Assembly: GCA_031269165.1 (NCBI GenBank) | Contig: JAISZQ010000108.1 | Location: forward strand, 1-24,239 | From: Spirochaetaceae bacterium | GTDB lineage: Bacteria; Spirochaetota; Spirochaetia; Treponematales; Breznakiellaceae | DNA length: 24,239 nucleotides | Reading direction: 5' to 3' | Shown here: one piece after another, positions 1 through 7,672 of the stretch | How the letters are laid out: each line of letters begins with the position of its first letter | Position numbering within the stretch: position 1 is the stretch's first letter | Translations under genes and position numbers: made by a program | Notes under the pieces: model-generated | What the model was told of the DNA's origin: nothing | Databases searched by the model: none | Seen by the model: the letters and a program-made list of their open reading frames with translations, nothing else

Positions 1-101
1 GCGGATTGACGCGGATTAACACGGATTATACCCCGCTCGATCCGTGTTAATCCGCGAAAATCTGCGGACCTTTCTTTTCTTTTCGCTTAAGTTGTTGACA
101 G
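1..101. repeat. Nested inverted-repeat element, partial, cut by the left window edge
   Basis: A perfect 17-bp inverted repeat pairs positions 10-26 (CGCGGATTAACACGGAT) with 40-56. The right boundary is the 16-mer CTTAAGTTGTTGACAG at 86-101. The same 16-mer bounds a complete element at 20005-20189, where it occurs as a perfect inverted pair, so this looks like the right part of a second copy inserted into repeat copy A. The end motif carries an outward-facing TTGACA. No coding potential was seen. Confidence 0.7.
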
Positions 102-268
102 TGGAAAGCCTTCCCCCTCGCTACGGCCAAGCTCAAACCATTGCGGGGTATACCCCGCAATGGTTTGAGCCGTCCTCCGCTACCCCCTTCAACGGGGGCC
201 AAACCCCCGTAACGCCCCCGAATCACGGCGGAGGGTGGCGTCCTGTGGGGTTTTTGAACAGGCTCTTA
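102..268 (-). repeat. Modular palindromic element, copy A (short form)
   Basis: Read on the minus strand it starts with TAAGAGCCTGTTCAAAAACC and runs through the conserved core (CGCCGTGATTCGGGGGCGTT, then GAGGGGGTAGCGGAGGAC). A perfect 40-bp palindrome follows at 131-170 (arms starting GCTCAAACCATTGCGGGG), then GTAGCGAGGGGGAAGG. Its far end is replaced by the nested element at 1-101. It lacks the roughly 130-bp long-form insert found in copies B, C, D and G. Confidence 0.8.
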
Positions 269-323
269 CGAAACTGCACTTTTTAGAGGTTGCTGGGCAA
301 GCAAATCTTGCCTTGTCAAGACT

Positions 324-603
324 TGAGGTTTTGAAACAGCCTCCACTGATTCCTTCCTCGCCGTGATCTGGAGGTGGGACGGGGGCGTTGCGGGGGCCGC
401 TACAGCCCTCCGCGTCCTGCTTCGGGCTTCCGGGCCGGGGCGTGGCACACCGTAGGTGTGCTTCAGTCCTGCGTCCGTCCGTGGACGCTTGGAGTACGCC
501 CACAAAACCATACATGGTTTTGTCCCCCGCAGAGGGGGTAGCGTAAGACGCGAAGCGGCTGGAGCGAGGGGGCGGCAAATTGCCGCGACTTCCCCCTTTT
601 TTG
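324..603 (+). repeat. Modular palindromic element, copy B (long form)
   Basis: Opposite in orientation to copy A and about 55 bp from it. The left end is a variant half-site, TGAGGTTTTGAAACAGCCTC (324-343), which recurs inverted at 23431-23450. The long-form insert is present, with palindromes GGCACACCGTAGGTGTGC and ACAAAACCATACATGGTTTTGT parts (502-523). The CGGCAA/TTGCCG module (572-586) sits between GGGGG and CCCCC arms. The 269-323 gap to copy A holds only a small GGCAAG/CTTGCC hairpin. Confidence 0.75.
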
Positions 604-634
604 AAATTGGAATTGTTGAAGAAAGCGGTCCCCC

Positions 635-663
635 TGTTCATTGTTCATTCTTTGTGGTATACT
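635..663 (+). promoter_or_regulatory. Possible sigma-70-type promoter for the 746-1213 gene
   Basis: TGTTCA (635-640) is followed after 17 bp by TATACT (658-663). The -10 box is strong and the -35 box is weak. It lies just beyond repeat copy B, about 83 bp before the start codon. Confidence 0.35.
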
Positions 664-745
664 ATTGGTAAGTGCTTGCCGCATTGTTGCGGATTATGAC
701 AGGCACGCTTAAAGCGCGCGTGTCGGCACGATGAAGGAGAGAAGG

Positions 746-1213
746 ATGAAAAAGATTTTTGGGTTACTCTTGGTCCTCCTGTCCGTCCCGCTTTGGGGGC
801 AGAACGAGCAATGGGCGCAAGAACAGGCGAGAGATCTTGCCGGTCGGCAGTACCGCTATTACGTTGGGCAGTCCGCTTTCTTCGCACGGTATAATAGTCG
901 CGAGATAGAATCCCGCATGATTACGCTGTTCCAAGATCTCTACACTGTTGCCTTAAACAGCACCCGGTCGATAGGGCGTAACTTCTACCGCGGTTTCTAC
1001 ACGGATGTGGCTTTTAACGGGGAGATTCGCAAACTCGAAAACGATCTCAGCGATTACGCCTACACCCGAATGAGACAACTCTTTCCCACACGGGAAAGGC
1101 GCGGGCACTGGGAAACCTACTGTGAACCTGGTCCCAGCAGGCCTGTTGTTGTACGCAGAATGCCGGAACGGGAATACGGCAGACTCGTTCAGTACTGGGT
1201 GTGGGACAATTAG
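746..1213 (+). CDS. Small secreted protein of unknown function
   Basis: I do not recognise this 155-residue protein. The N-terminus MKKIFGLLLVLLSVPLWGQ is a clear signal peptide with no lipobox cysteine, so export to the periplasm or outside is likely. The mature part is soluble-looking and rich in Tyr and Arg, with a helical middle (a REIESRMITLFQDLY stretch) and no membrane segment. I chose the ATG at 746 because AAGGAGAGAAGG lies directly before it; the in-frame ATG at 731 would put that Shine-Dalgarno inside the gene and add a five-residue charged extension before the signal peptide. It stands alone: repeat copy B lies upstream and a REP palindrome follows. Confidence 0.75.
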   Translation: MKKIFGLLLVLLSVPLWGQNEQWAQEQARDLAGRQYRYYVGQSAFFARYNSREIESRMITLFQDLYTVALNSTRSIGRNFYRGFYTDVAFNGEIRKLENDLSDYAYTRMRQLFPTRERRGHWETYCEPGPSRPVVVRRMPEREYGRLVQYWVWDN

Positions 1214-1307
1214 GCGGAAGCGCGTCTCCGACGGGACTTTGTGATGGAGCGGCTTCTTTATCCGTAGTGGCATTGTTTGTGGTTTTTGGGATACATGCTA
1301 CTTTCGT

Positions 1308-1352
1308 CATGGGAGCCTGTTCCAAAACTTGGGGTTTTGGAACGGCCTCATG
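1308..1352. repeat. REP-like palindrome P1
   Basis: GTTCCAAAAC (1319-1328) pairs with GTTTTGGAAC (1334-1343), and the symmetry extends outwards through GCC/GGC to CATG at both ends. The arm AGCCTGTTCCAAAAC resembles the terminal motif of the larger elements (GAGCCTGTTCAAAAAC). It lies between two genes on the same strand, about 40 bp before the LysM gene start, so it could also act as an RNA hairpin. Confidence 0.75.
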
Positions 1353-1388
1353 GAAATAAGATTTGAGTGTTTTAGGGGGAACGCCGCC

Positions 1389-2234
1389 ATGACGATTGAT
1401 CGAAATCTCTTGTGCCGCATCCTTTGTTTTCTCGTCCTTTTGGTGCCCTTGTCCGCCCAAGAAGGCGATGGAAAGAGCAACGCGCCGCCGACAACGGAAG
1501 CGGAGGGAGCGGAAATTGGCGTGTCATTGCCCGTTGAGGCGGGAGACAGGGAAGCGCGTGCCGTCCCAAGCGAAACGCCCGTTCCCGCCGCCGTCGCGAA
1601 CAACGAATACTTGAAGGAGGCGTGGCGGCACTCCAATCTGGCACGGCTGGCAATACAGGACGGCGAGTATGAATCTTCCGCCGCCTATTCCGCCGAGGCC
1701 GTCCGCTATGCCGCCCTCTCCGATGAGTATATCAAAAACATCATGCGCCTTATCCCCGCATTGTCCGAAGCAGCGGACCGCCTCCTCTGGGCGGAAACCT
1801 CCGGGGCCGCCGAATACTACCCGAAAGAACTCGACAAGGCACGGGTTGACCTCCAGAGCGCCTACGCCGAAAGACGCGCGCAAAACTGGGACGAGTCCTA
1901 CCGTTACGCCCTGCTCGTGATTGAGGATTTGGCCGGAGTCGCCGCGCCCCCACCCAAAGACGCGCCCCCGCCCACCGATCTCCCCAAATCGCCCAACCAG
2001 TACAAGGTGCGTCCGTGGGACATCTTCGGCGACTGCTTCTGGAACATCGCCAAATGGTTTTACGGCGATCCGTGGAAATGGCCCCTCGTCTATGAGGCCA
2101 ACAAAGACAAACTCCCCGAACCCGACAACCCCGACTGGGTGGAAGTCGGCACCATCCTCGACCTTCCCAGCGCGGGCGGTGAACTCCGCGAAGGATACTG
2201 GGATTCAGGCCGCGCCTACACGGGCCCCAACTGA
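1389..2234 (+). CDS. Secreted protein with C-terminal LysM domain
   Basis: A 281-residue exported protein. Residues 8-23 form a signal peptide (LLCRILCFLVLLVPLSAQ). A Pro/Ala/Glu-rich linker follows, then a helical TPR-like stretch (about 73-180, with WRHSNLARLAIQDGEYESSA) and a proline-rich hinge. The LysM-type module spans about 204-261, from QYKVRPWDIFGDCFWNIAKW to VEVGTILDLP. LysM modules bind peptidoglycan, so a periplasmic cell-wall role is likely; no catalytic domain is visible. The ATG at 1389 is chosen because it gives the signal peptide at once and has GGGGAA about 9 nt upstream. An earlier in-frame ATG at 1329 lies within the P1 palindrome. The gene appears monocistronic and is followed closely by repeat copy C. 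Confidence 0.8.
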   Translation: MTIDRNLLCRILCFLVLLVPLSAQEGDGKSNAPPTTEAEGAEIGVSLPVEAGDREARAVPSETPVPAAVANNEYLKEAWRHSNLARLAIQDGEYESSAAYSAEAVRYAALSDEYIKNIMRLIPALSEAADRLLWAETSGAAEYYPKELDKARVDLQSAYAERRAQNWDESYRYALLVIEDLAGVAAPPPKDAPPPTDLPKSPNQYKVRPWDIFGDCFWNIAKWFYGDPWKWPLVYEANKDKLPEPDNPDWVEVGTILDLPSAGGELREGYWDSGRAYTGPN

Positions 2235-2254
2235 TAGCAGGTGCCGTTGATACC

Positions 2255-2543
2255 TTAGAGCCTGTTCAATAACCCCGCAGGATGTCCGCCTCCGCTGTGA
2301 TTCGGGGGCGTTACGGGGGTTCCCTACAGCCCTCAGCGTCCTGCTTCGGACTTCCGGGCCGGGGCCTACTCAGTCCTGCGTCCGTCCGTGGACGCTTGGG
2401 GTACGCCCACAAAACCATGCACCGTATGGTTTTGTCCCCGTTGAAGGGGGTAGCGGAGGGCTCAAGCCCGTAGCGAGGGGGAAGGCTTTCCCCCCTTGCT
2501 GGGTTTTTAAACAGACTTTGCTGAGATTCTGAACAGACTCTTA
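2255..2543 (+). repeat. Modular palindromic element, copy C (long form)
   Basis: Left end TTAGAGCCTGTTCAATAACC, right end TGCTGAGATTCTGAACAGACTCTTA-like. It has the long insert with the AAACCATGCA/TATGGTTT palindrome but lacks the GGCACACC/GGTGTGC palindrome of copies B and D. A reduced GGGCTCAAGCCC palindrome sits where copies A, D and F carry the roughly 40-bp palindrome. The right end contains a second, decayed end copy (GCTGGGTTTTTAAACAGACT), suggesting a duplicated terminus. Confidence 0.8.
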
Positions 2544-2561
2544 GATTACGCGGATTTTTCG

Positions 2562-2571
2562 TAACTATTCA
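2562..2571. repeat. TAACTATTCA decamer, copy 1 of 3
   Basis: The same decamer occurs in direct orientation at 3469-3478 and 3505-3514, so three copies bracket the acyltransferase gene. This copy overlaps the gene's stop codon. It may be a footprint of a small mobile repeat; the meaning is unknown. Confidence 0.5.
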
Positions 2572-3437
2572 CTGATCACTGCCGCGTTGTGCATCTCCTC
2601 AAGGCGGCGCATGATCTCGTCCGCGACGGCTTGTTTCTTGTCGGCATGCTCAGGCGTTGCGGCCCGCACTTTTTCCCGAAAGGCCTCGCAGGAGACCGGC
2701 TCGCTCACCGTGAAGCGAACCACGTCGGGAACCATGTAATCGGCAAGCATATCGTCCTCGGCATCCTCCCGCACTCGCATGGCAACACCGGTCTTCGAGA
2801 CAAAGCACATATAGTCAAAGCCCTTCACGTAGGTGTCGATCTCCCGCACCCCCCGCTTGGAATCGGGTGCCCACGGCCGGTAGCGGGTGCCGGACGGATA
2901 GACGAGAATGATCTTCCCGCGCTTTTTTACATCGTTCAGGGCTTTTGCCGCCGCCCGGTTGATCGAAGCGATGGCAAGAAGCCGGTCCTTGTCCTTCCCC
3001 GGGTCGAGATGCACGACGGTACGGCTTGGGCAAATGATAATCCTTGGATAGACGGAGGCAAAAGCCGCGACCCCAGGATTGTCCAGAGTCAGCTTCATGC
3101 CCGCGATAGCGATAACGGCCCTTTGAAGCGCCTCGCCCCGCGCCCCGTGCCGTCCCAGAAAATAGTAAAATTCAGGCAAATCAAGGTTGCTGTAATGCTC
3201 GACCATGAGGAGGCAGGAATGGCCCGCCTCTGCCAGTTCCTGGAGCCGAGACAGGTTGTCAAACCCGGCAATCCCCGATCCGGGTAACATGAGGCTCTCG
3301 ACGATTTTATTCACATACGGCAGGAGATCCAGCCGCCCCTCGGCATACACCGTCTCCGGCGTTATCTCCATCGAATCCCCGGCAACGACCGTCATTTGCC
3401 GTATCTCCTCGGCGGAATATTCGTTGAACGTTTGCAT
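2565..3437 (-). CDS. PlsC/GPAT-like glycerophospholipid acyltransferase
   Basis: A 290-residue protein with the two main acyltransferase signatures. The catalytic H-x4-D is H81-YSNL-D86 in MVEHYSNLDLPEF. The phosphate-binding block is LVYPSGTRYRP (about 179-188), a variant of the usual FPEGTR with Ser in place of Glu. Enzymes of this family acylate glycerol-3-phosphate or lysophosphatidate at the inner membrane; the exact substrate cannot be told here. No strong transmembrane segment is visible, which fits a soluble or peripheral GPAT-like member. I chose the ATG at 3437; no Shine-Dalgarno precedes it, and a TATACT box lies 6 nt upstream, so the transcript may be leaderless. A TTG at 3458 would add seven residues but overlaps that box. 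Confidence 0.75.
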   Translation of the reverse strand: MQTFNEYSAEEIRQMTVVAGDSMEITPETVYAEGRLDLLPYVNKIVESLMLPGSGIAGFDNLSRLQELAEAGHSCLLMVEHYSNLDLPEFYYFLGRHGARGEALQRAVIAIAGMKLTLDNPGVAAFASVYPRIIICPSRTVVHLDPGKDKDRLLAIASINRAAAKALNDVKKRGKIILVYPSGTRYRPWAPDSKRGVREIDTYVKGFDYMCFVSKTGVAMRVREDAEDDMLADYMVPDVVRFTVSEPVSCEAFREKVRAATPEHADKKQAVADEIMRRLEEMHNAAVISE

Positions 3438-3443
3438 AGCGGC

Positions 3444-3449
3444 AGTATA
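3444..3449 (-). promoter_or_regulatory. -10 box of a probable leaderless promoter for the acyltransferase
   Basis: TATACT on the minus strand ends 6 nt before the ATG at 3437, so transcription would begin at or next to the start codon. The -35 region is weak (GTTACT at about 3467-3472). The lack of a ribosome binding site agrees with a leaderless message. Confidence 0.4.
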
Positions 3450-3468
3450 CCATATCAAAAATAAAAAG

Positions 3469-3514
3469 TAACTATTCAGCCGGGGGGAATTTTGAGTGCT
3501 ATTGTAACTATTCA
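3469..3514. repeat. TAACTATTCA decamers, copies 2 and 3
   Basis: Direct copies at 3469-3478 and 3505-3514, 36 bp apart, match copy 1 at 2562-2571 on the other side of the acyltransferase gene. Copy 3 is followed directly by repeat copy D. Confidence 0.5.
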
Positions 3515-3527
3515 GTGGAAAGGAGGA

Positions 3528-3828
3528 GAGGGGGAAAGCCTTCCCCCTCGCTACTGCCCGCTCAAAGCATTGCGGGGTATTGTACCCCGCAATGCTTTGA
3601 GCCGTCCTCCGCTACCCCCTTCAACGGGGACAAAACCATGCGGTGCATGGTTTTGTGGGCGTTCCCCAAGCGTCCACGGATGGACGCAGAACTGAAGCAC
3701 ACCTACGGTGTGCCACGCCCCGGCCTGGAAGTCCGAAGCAGGACGCGAAGGACTGTAGGGAGACCCCCGTAACGCCCCCGAATCACAGCGAAGGGTTGCG
3801 TTCCGTGGGGTTTTTGAACAGGTTCTTA
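3528..3828 (-). repeat. Modular palindromic element, copy D (long form, most complete set of modules)
   Basis: On the minus strand it begins TAAGAACCTGTTCAAAAACC and includes the long insert with both the GGCACACC/GGTGTGC and the ACAAAACCATG/CATGGTTTTGT palindromes. The roughly 43-bp palindrome lies at 3560-3602. Compared with copies A and F, that palindrome has a paired change (AAAC to AAAG in one arm, GTTT to CTTT in the other), so pairing is kept. The far end stops at CTTTCCCCCTCT with no terminal motif. Confidence 0.8.
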
Positions 3829-4014
3829 CGGCACCCGCTCAGCGGGAGACAACCCCCCGAAGGCATCAAGGATGCCCGGCATCCTAACGGATGCCCCGCC
3901 CGAAACTCCAGAAGCGGGCAAAGCCCGCGACCGAATCACAGCGGAGGCATCTGCAAGACCGCGTTGTATATCCCCGTGAGAAAATCAGGAAAAACCCGGT
4001 CGCGCAGATGAACC
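3829..4014. repeat. Gene-free spacer with small palindromes and an element fragment
   Basis: It holds CCCGCTCAGCGGG, two GGCATC/GATGCC hairpins, GCGGGCAAAGCCCGC and a fragment, CCGAATCACAGCGGAGGC, identical in type to the core of copies A-G. No convincing coding sequence was seen. Confidence 0.5.
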
Positions 4015-5373
4015 CTAGTCATCATCTTCGTCGTATTCATAGTCATCATCGTCATCTAAGTCATCATCGTCTTCTTCGTCATCCCAGTCATCGTCGTCTT
4101 CATCAAAGTCATAATCGTCGTCTTCTTCGTCGTCTCCAAAGTCATCATCATCGTCTCCAAAGTCGTCGTCATCAAAGTCATCATCATCAGGCGGCGGACC
4201 AAAAATCTCTTCCCCCCATTTTTTTAAACCATGTTTGATCTTGTTAATTGGTTTTTGGTCTTCCCTTTCCCGCCGTTTCTGTTCTTCTGCGGCTTTTTTC
4301 CGCGCTTCTTCCTCATCCCTGCGCCGCTGATTTTCTTTCGCCTGCTTTCGGAATTCTTCGGCTTGATGCTTTTCAAATTGCTCAAAACAATGCGCCAGTT
4401 CGGACATGCTGTCTATTTTTGCCCCTATCTCGGTATTGGAACCTGTTTGATAAATATAATAGTCCCGGTTGATTTCTCCACGGGAAATTTTCTGCTTTAC
4501 CTCCTCCCATGAACAGGGAGGGGTTTCTATTCCGTTACAACGCAGAATATAGGTAAATTGTTTGGGGGTTTGTTGAGGTTTTGTTTCACTGATTTTTTTA
4601 TGGTTTTTTGCTTTGACTTGGGTAAGCGCGGCGTTAATGTCCGCATTTTTTATAGCGTCTATTTTAGGCCATTGTGATTTTTCAGGCTGCCCGGGCGGGC
4701 AGATATACCATTCGCGGGTAACTTCACCGGATTGTATTTTCTGTACTATTTCTTTGATGGTAAACGGCCCGGTAATTTTATAACCGAAACTGATTTTATA
4801 TTCTGCCCCGGCGTTTTCCTTTTTTTTCTCGGTTTCCGGGGGTTTGGCCATCGGTTTTTGCTTTGGGGCAGGAGTTACCCCCTGTACACTGGGTGCCGCA
4901 ACAGGTGCAGCCGGTTTCTCTTCTGTACCCTTCGCATTTTGAACATCGCCATTGGAGCGATTTTTCTGTGGTTGATTGTCCATGATATTTTGTATTTCAG
5001 CGGGATACGGTATTTCTGAAAAGAACCTGATTGTTTCGGCCATGGTCTCAAAATGGGCTAAATACCGAACAGGAGTCATTTTATTTTCGTGTTCTGCCAC
5101 ATTACGCCATGTTTTGAGATTAACTATGTCGGAAACAATCTCGGGAGGTATGGATCCGCCTGTTTTTTTACCGTTATTTATCCGTTTTTGATTTTCTTTA
5201 AGCCAGCGACGCTGGTCCACAAATTTTTGACATCCGGTAATTTCATAGAGAATGTCATGCTCCAAATCGTGCTGAAAAGTAACGACCTTTGATGCAAATT
5301 TTCCGCCATAATTATAAGACTCCAAAAGGTTGTCATAATGCCTTTTGGCAGATTCTTGAGAAAGCAATGCCAT
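4015..5373 (-). CDS. Multidomain protein: RNxxxH (HEPN-like?) N-terminus, two GYF_2-like domains, acidic tail
   Basis: A 452-residue protein of unknown role. The all-helical N-terminus (1-125) ends in TWRNVAEHEN, with R90-N-V-A-E-H95 matching the HEPN RNxxxH motif also seen in DUF4145-like domains. A Pro/Lys-rich linker follows. A GYF_2/DUF4339-like domain spans 191-245 (FGYKITGPFTIKEIVQKI, then QWPKID). A weaker second copy spans 272-335 (CNGIETPPCSWEEVKQKI). Then come a charged coiled coil (335-372) and a 55-residue tail that is almost all Asp/Glu. GYF-like domains bind proline-rich peptides; acidic tails often bind cations or basic proteins. There is no signal peptide, so it is probably cytoplasmic. 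The ATG at 5373 is chosen because GGAGG lies 7 nt upstream. It overlaps the stop of the upstream ORF (TAATG), implying translational coupling. The nuclease idea is inference only. Confidence 0.75.
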   Translation of the reverse strand: MALLSQESAKRHYDNLLESYNYGGKFASKVVTFQHDLEHDILYEITGCQKFVDQRRWLKENQKRINNGKKTGGSIPPEIVSDIVNLKTWRNVAEHENKMTPVRYLAHFETMAETIRFFSEIPYPAEIQNIMDNQPQKNRSNGDVQNAKGTEEKPAAPVAAPSVQGVTPAPKQKPMAKPPETEKKKENAGAEYKISFGYKITGPFTIKEIVQKIQSGEVTREWYICPPGQPEKSQWPKIDAIKNADINAALTQVKAKNHKKISETKPQQTPKQFTYILRCNGIETPPCSWEEVKQKISRGEINRDYYIYQTGSNTEIGAKIDSMSELAHCFEQFEKHQAEEFRKQAKENQRRRDEEEARKKAAEEQKRREREDQKPINKIKHGLKKWGEEIFGPPPDDDDFDDDDFGDDDDDFGDDEEDDDYDFDEDDDDWDDEEDDDDLDDDDDYEYDEDDD

Positions 5374-5697
5374 TACCATTCCTCCAAACACAGAAATAAA
5401 AGGGTGCCTTTATAACCGCCGCGCCGCTCCACGTGGACGGCATTTCCCTGCGCGTCAGTCCGCCGGATGCTGATGCTCCCCAGAGAATCATTCCATAATT
5501 CTTTCCCGAAAGGAACTCTCAGGCGGGCGCGGTTTCGTTTGTCGGCCCCACGCCGCAGGCTGGTGGGTACTGCTGCCATAGGGGAGCGTCGTCTCGGTCA
5601 TGCGGTCGATTCCATCGTATGCTTTCATTTTCATATTGATGCATTTTAGCGGGCTTTCCAGCAGTGTGTCAAGGGTCGCAAACAGGTTTTCGGGCAC
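5373..5697 (-). pseudogene. Probable frameshifted small gene upstream of the GYF_2 protein gene
   Basis: Two overlapping minus-strand frames look like one broken gene. The upstream part (from about 5697, possibly open from 5760) reads VPENLFATLDTLLESPLKC and then MKMKAYDGIDRMTETTLPYG. The downstream part, in another frame, reads RLRVPFGKELWNDSLGSISI and VERRGGYKGTLLFLCLEEW. The second frame ends exactly at TAATG, sharing bases with the start of the next gene, which suggests it belonged to the same operon. I do not recognise the product. It could instead be one real short gene (5373-5579) plus noise, or carry a sequencing error. Confidence 0.4.
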
Positions 5698-5882
5698 ACT
5701 GACTGGACCGGCAACGGGACCACCGGATTGAGCATCGCCGTGCTGATTCTCGAAAGAATGAGGACGAGTTTAGGAATATTCCCGCCGAACCACTAGTTAC
5801 TGCCCAAATTGCGCTGTTTTTGAAAAAATTTTGAAAAAACTCGACTAAAATTCGGCGAAACTCTTGCACTTTTTTTCATTTT

Positions 5883-5910
5883 TTGATACTTTCTATAGCA
5901 AATCTATACT
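5883..5910 (+). promoter_or_regulatory. groEL promoter
   Basis: TTGATA (5883-5888), a 16-bp spacer and TATACT (5905-5910) lie in an AT-rich stretch 25 bp before the start codon. I found no CIRCE inverted repeat (TTAGCACTC-N9-GAGTGCTAA) here, so HrcA control is not supported. Confidence 0.75.
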
Positions 5911-5935
5911 AAATTTTCTCAAATAGGAGAGGAAT

Positions 5936-7579
5936 ATGGCTAAACAATTGCTTTTTAACGAGGACGCCCGGCGGAAACTGCTGTCGGGGGTGGAGCAAAT
6001 TTCCAAAGCGGTCAAGGTGACCCTTGGACCGAAAGGGCGCAACGTGCTGATCGACAAAAAGTTCGGCGCGCCTACCGTGACGAAGGACGGCGTGTCCGTG
6101 GCGAAGGAGATTGAGCTTGCCGACCCCTACGAAAACATGGGGGCTCAGTTGCTCAAGGAAGTTGCCACGAAGACGAACGACGTGGCCGGTGACGGGACGA
6201 CGACGGCGACGGTGCTTGCCTACTCGCTCGTGAAAGAGGGGCTCGCCGTGGTTGCGGCGGGAAACACGCCCATCGAGGTGAAGCGCGGTATCGACAAGGC
6301 GGTCGATCTTGCCACTGCCGAGATCAAGCGGATCGCCAAGCCCATCGGCGACGACAAGGAAGAGATTTCCCATGTCGCGTCGGTGTCGGCGAACAACGAC
6401 ATCGAGATCGGCAACACGATTGCGGACGCGATGGACAAGGTCGGGAAGGACGGCGTTATCACGGTCGAGGAGTCCAAGACGATGGAAACGACCATCGACT
6501 TCGTGGAAGGGATGCAGTTTGACCGGGGGTACATCTCGGCTTACTTTGTGACCGACCGCGACACGATGAGCACGGTCTACGAGGACGCCTACATTCTCAT
6601 TCACGACAAGAAAATTTCTTCCATGAAAGACTTGTTGCCCGTGCTTGAGAAGATCGCCCAGACGGGGAAACCGATCCTCATCATCGCCGAGGACGTGGAC
6701 GGCGAGGCGCTTTCGACGCTCATTCTCAACAGTCTGCGCGGCACGTTGCACGCGGTGGCGGTCAAGGCTCCGGGCTTTGGCGACCGGCGCAAGGCCATGC
6801 TCGAGGACATCGCGGTTCTCACGGGCGGCGAAGTTATCACCGAGGAACTGGGTCTCAAACTGGAGAACACCGAGCTCAAGCAACTGGGCAAGGCGAAGAC
6901 GGTGAAGATCGACAAGGACAACACGACGGTCATCAACGGAGCGGGCGCTCAGAAGGAGATCAAGGACCGCATTTCTCAGATCAGGGCCGAGATCGAGAAC
7001 ACCACGTCGGATTATGACCGCGAGAAACTCCAAGAGCGGCTTGCGAAGCTGGCGGGCGGGGTCGCGGTGATCAATGTCGGCGCGGCTACCGAGGTCGAGT
7101 TGAAAGAGAAGAAGCACCGTGTCGAGGACGCGCTTTCCGCGACCCGCGCCGCGCTCGACGAGGGCATCGTGCCGGGCGGCGAGATCGCGCTCATCAGCGC
7201 CGCGCTTGCGCTTGAGAAGGCCGATCTTTCCAAACTCACCGACGGGGAAAAGGTCGGGTTCAAGATCGTGAAACGCGCGCTTGAGGAGCCGATTCGCCAG
7301 ATCGCCGAGAACGCCGGTACAGACGGGGCGATCATCGCGGACAAGGCCAAGCACGAGAAGGCCGGTATCGGCTTTGACGCGGCCAAAATGGAGTGGGTGG
7401 ACATGGTGAAGGCCGGTATCATCGACCCGGCGAAGGTGACCCGTTCGGCGTTGCAGAACGCGGCCTCCGTCGCCAGCCTCCTCCTCACCACCGAGTGCGC
7501 GGTCACGGACATCCCGGAGAAGAAAGAACCGGCGATGCCCCCGGGCGGCATGGGTGGTATGGGCGGCATGGATTACTAA
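5936..7579 (+). CDS. groEL: Chaperonin GroEL (Hsp60)
   Basis: A full-length 547-residue GroEL, the usual size. It folds proteins in the cytoplasm as a double heptameric ring with the GroES lid, driven by ATP. Visible hallmarks are VKVTLGPKGRNVLIDKKFG, the ATP-site stretch VAGDGTTTATVLA (about 85-97), KAPGFGDRRKAMLEDIAVLT in the apical domain, VEDALSATRAALDEGIVPGG, and a short Gly/Met tail ending GGMGGMGGMDY. The ATG at 5936 has a good ribosome binding site (GGAGAGG, 5926-5932). It is transcribed alone from the promoter at 5883-5910; groES is not adjacent on either side. A hairpin at 7601-7663 follows the stop codon. Confidence 0.97.
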   Translation: MAKQLLFNEDARRKLLSGVEQISKAVKVTLGPKGRNVLIDKKFGAPTVTKDGVSVAKEIELADPYENMGAQLLKEVATKTNDVAGDGTTTATVLAYSLVKEGLAVVAAGNTPIEVKRGIDKAVDLATAEIKRIAKPIGDDKEEISHVASVSANNDIEIGNTIADAMDKVGKDGVITVEESKTMETTIDFVEGMQFDRGYISAYFVTDRDTMSTVYEDAYILIHDKKISSMKDLLPVLEKIAQTGKPILIIAEDVDGEALSTLILNSLRGTLHAVAVKAPGFGDRRKAMLEDIAVLTGGEVITEELGLKLENTELKQLGKAKTVKIDKDNTTVINGAGAQKEIKDRISQIRAEIENTTSDYDREKLQERLAKLAGGVAVINVGAATEVELKEKKHRVEDALSATRAALDEGIVPGGEIALISAALALEKADLSKLTDGEKVGFKIVKRALEEPIRQIAENAGTDGAIIADKAKHEKAGIGFDAAKMEWVDMVKAGIIDPAKVTRSALQNAASVASLLLTTECAVTDIPEKKEPAMPPGGMGGMGGMDY

Positions 7580-7600
7580 TCGGATCTAGGTCGTCACGCG

Positions 7601-7663
7601 AACCACAGATGGCAGAACGGACACAGATTTATTTGTGCCGCCGTTCATGTGCCATCTGTGGTT
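7601..7663 (+). terminator. Long hairpin after groEL (terminator-like, no T tract)
   Basis: AACCACAGATGGCA (7601-7614) pairs perfectly with TGCCATCTGTGGTT (7650-7663), with an inner GAACGG/CCGTTC and CACA/TGTG stem. It lacks a run of T, so it may be a repeat rather than an intrinsic terminator; its wording resembles the CACAGATTT repeats in the 20005-20189 element. Confidence 0.5.
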
Positions 7664-7672
7664 AACCGTGGC

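Noticed and set aside
189..641. Open frames running through the repeat copies, with recurring peptides such as TPPNHGG and VGFLNRL
   Set aside because: They recur only because the repeat DNA recurs; the modules differ in length without keeping frame, so protein coding is unlikely.
4018..4190. The Asp-rich tail as an assembly or repeat artefact
   Set aside because: Codons GAT and GAC are mixed and interspersed with Phe, Tyr, Trp and Glu, so it reads as a real acidic tail rather than a simple microsatellite.
5800..5935. CIRCE heat-shock operator before groEL
   Set aside because: Only an isolated CTCTTGCACT-like stretch was seen; the second arm is missing.
5909..7354. A 481-codon open frame on the minus strand across groEL
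   Set aside because: It is antisense to a clear, full-length groEL; Arg/Asp/His/Leu-rich shadow composition typical of GC-rich genes.
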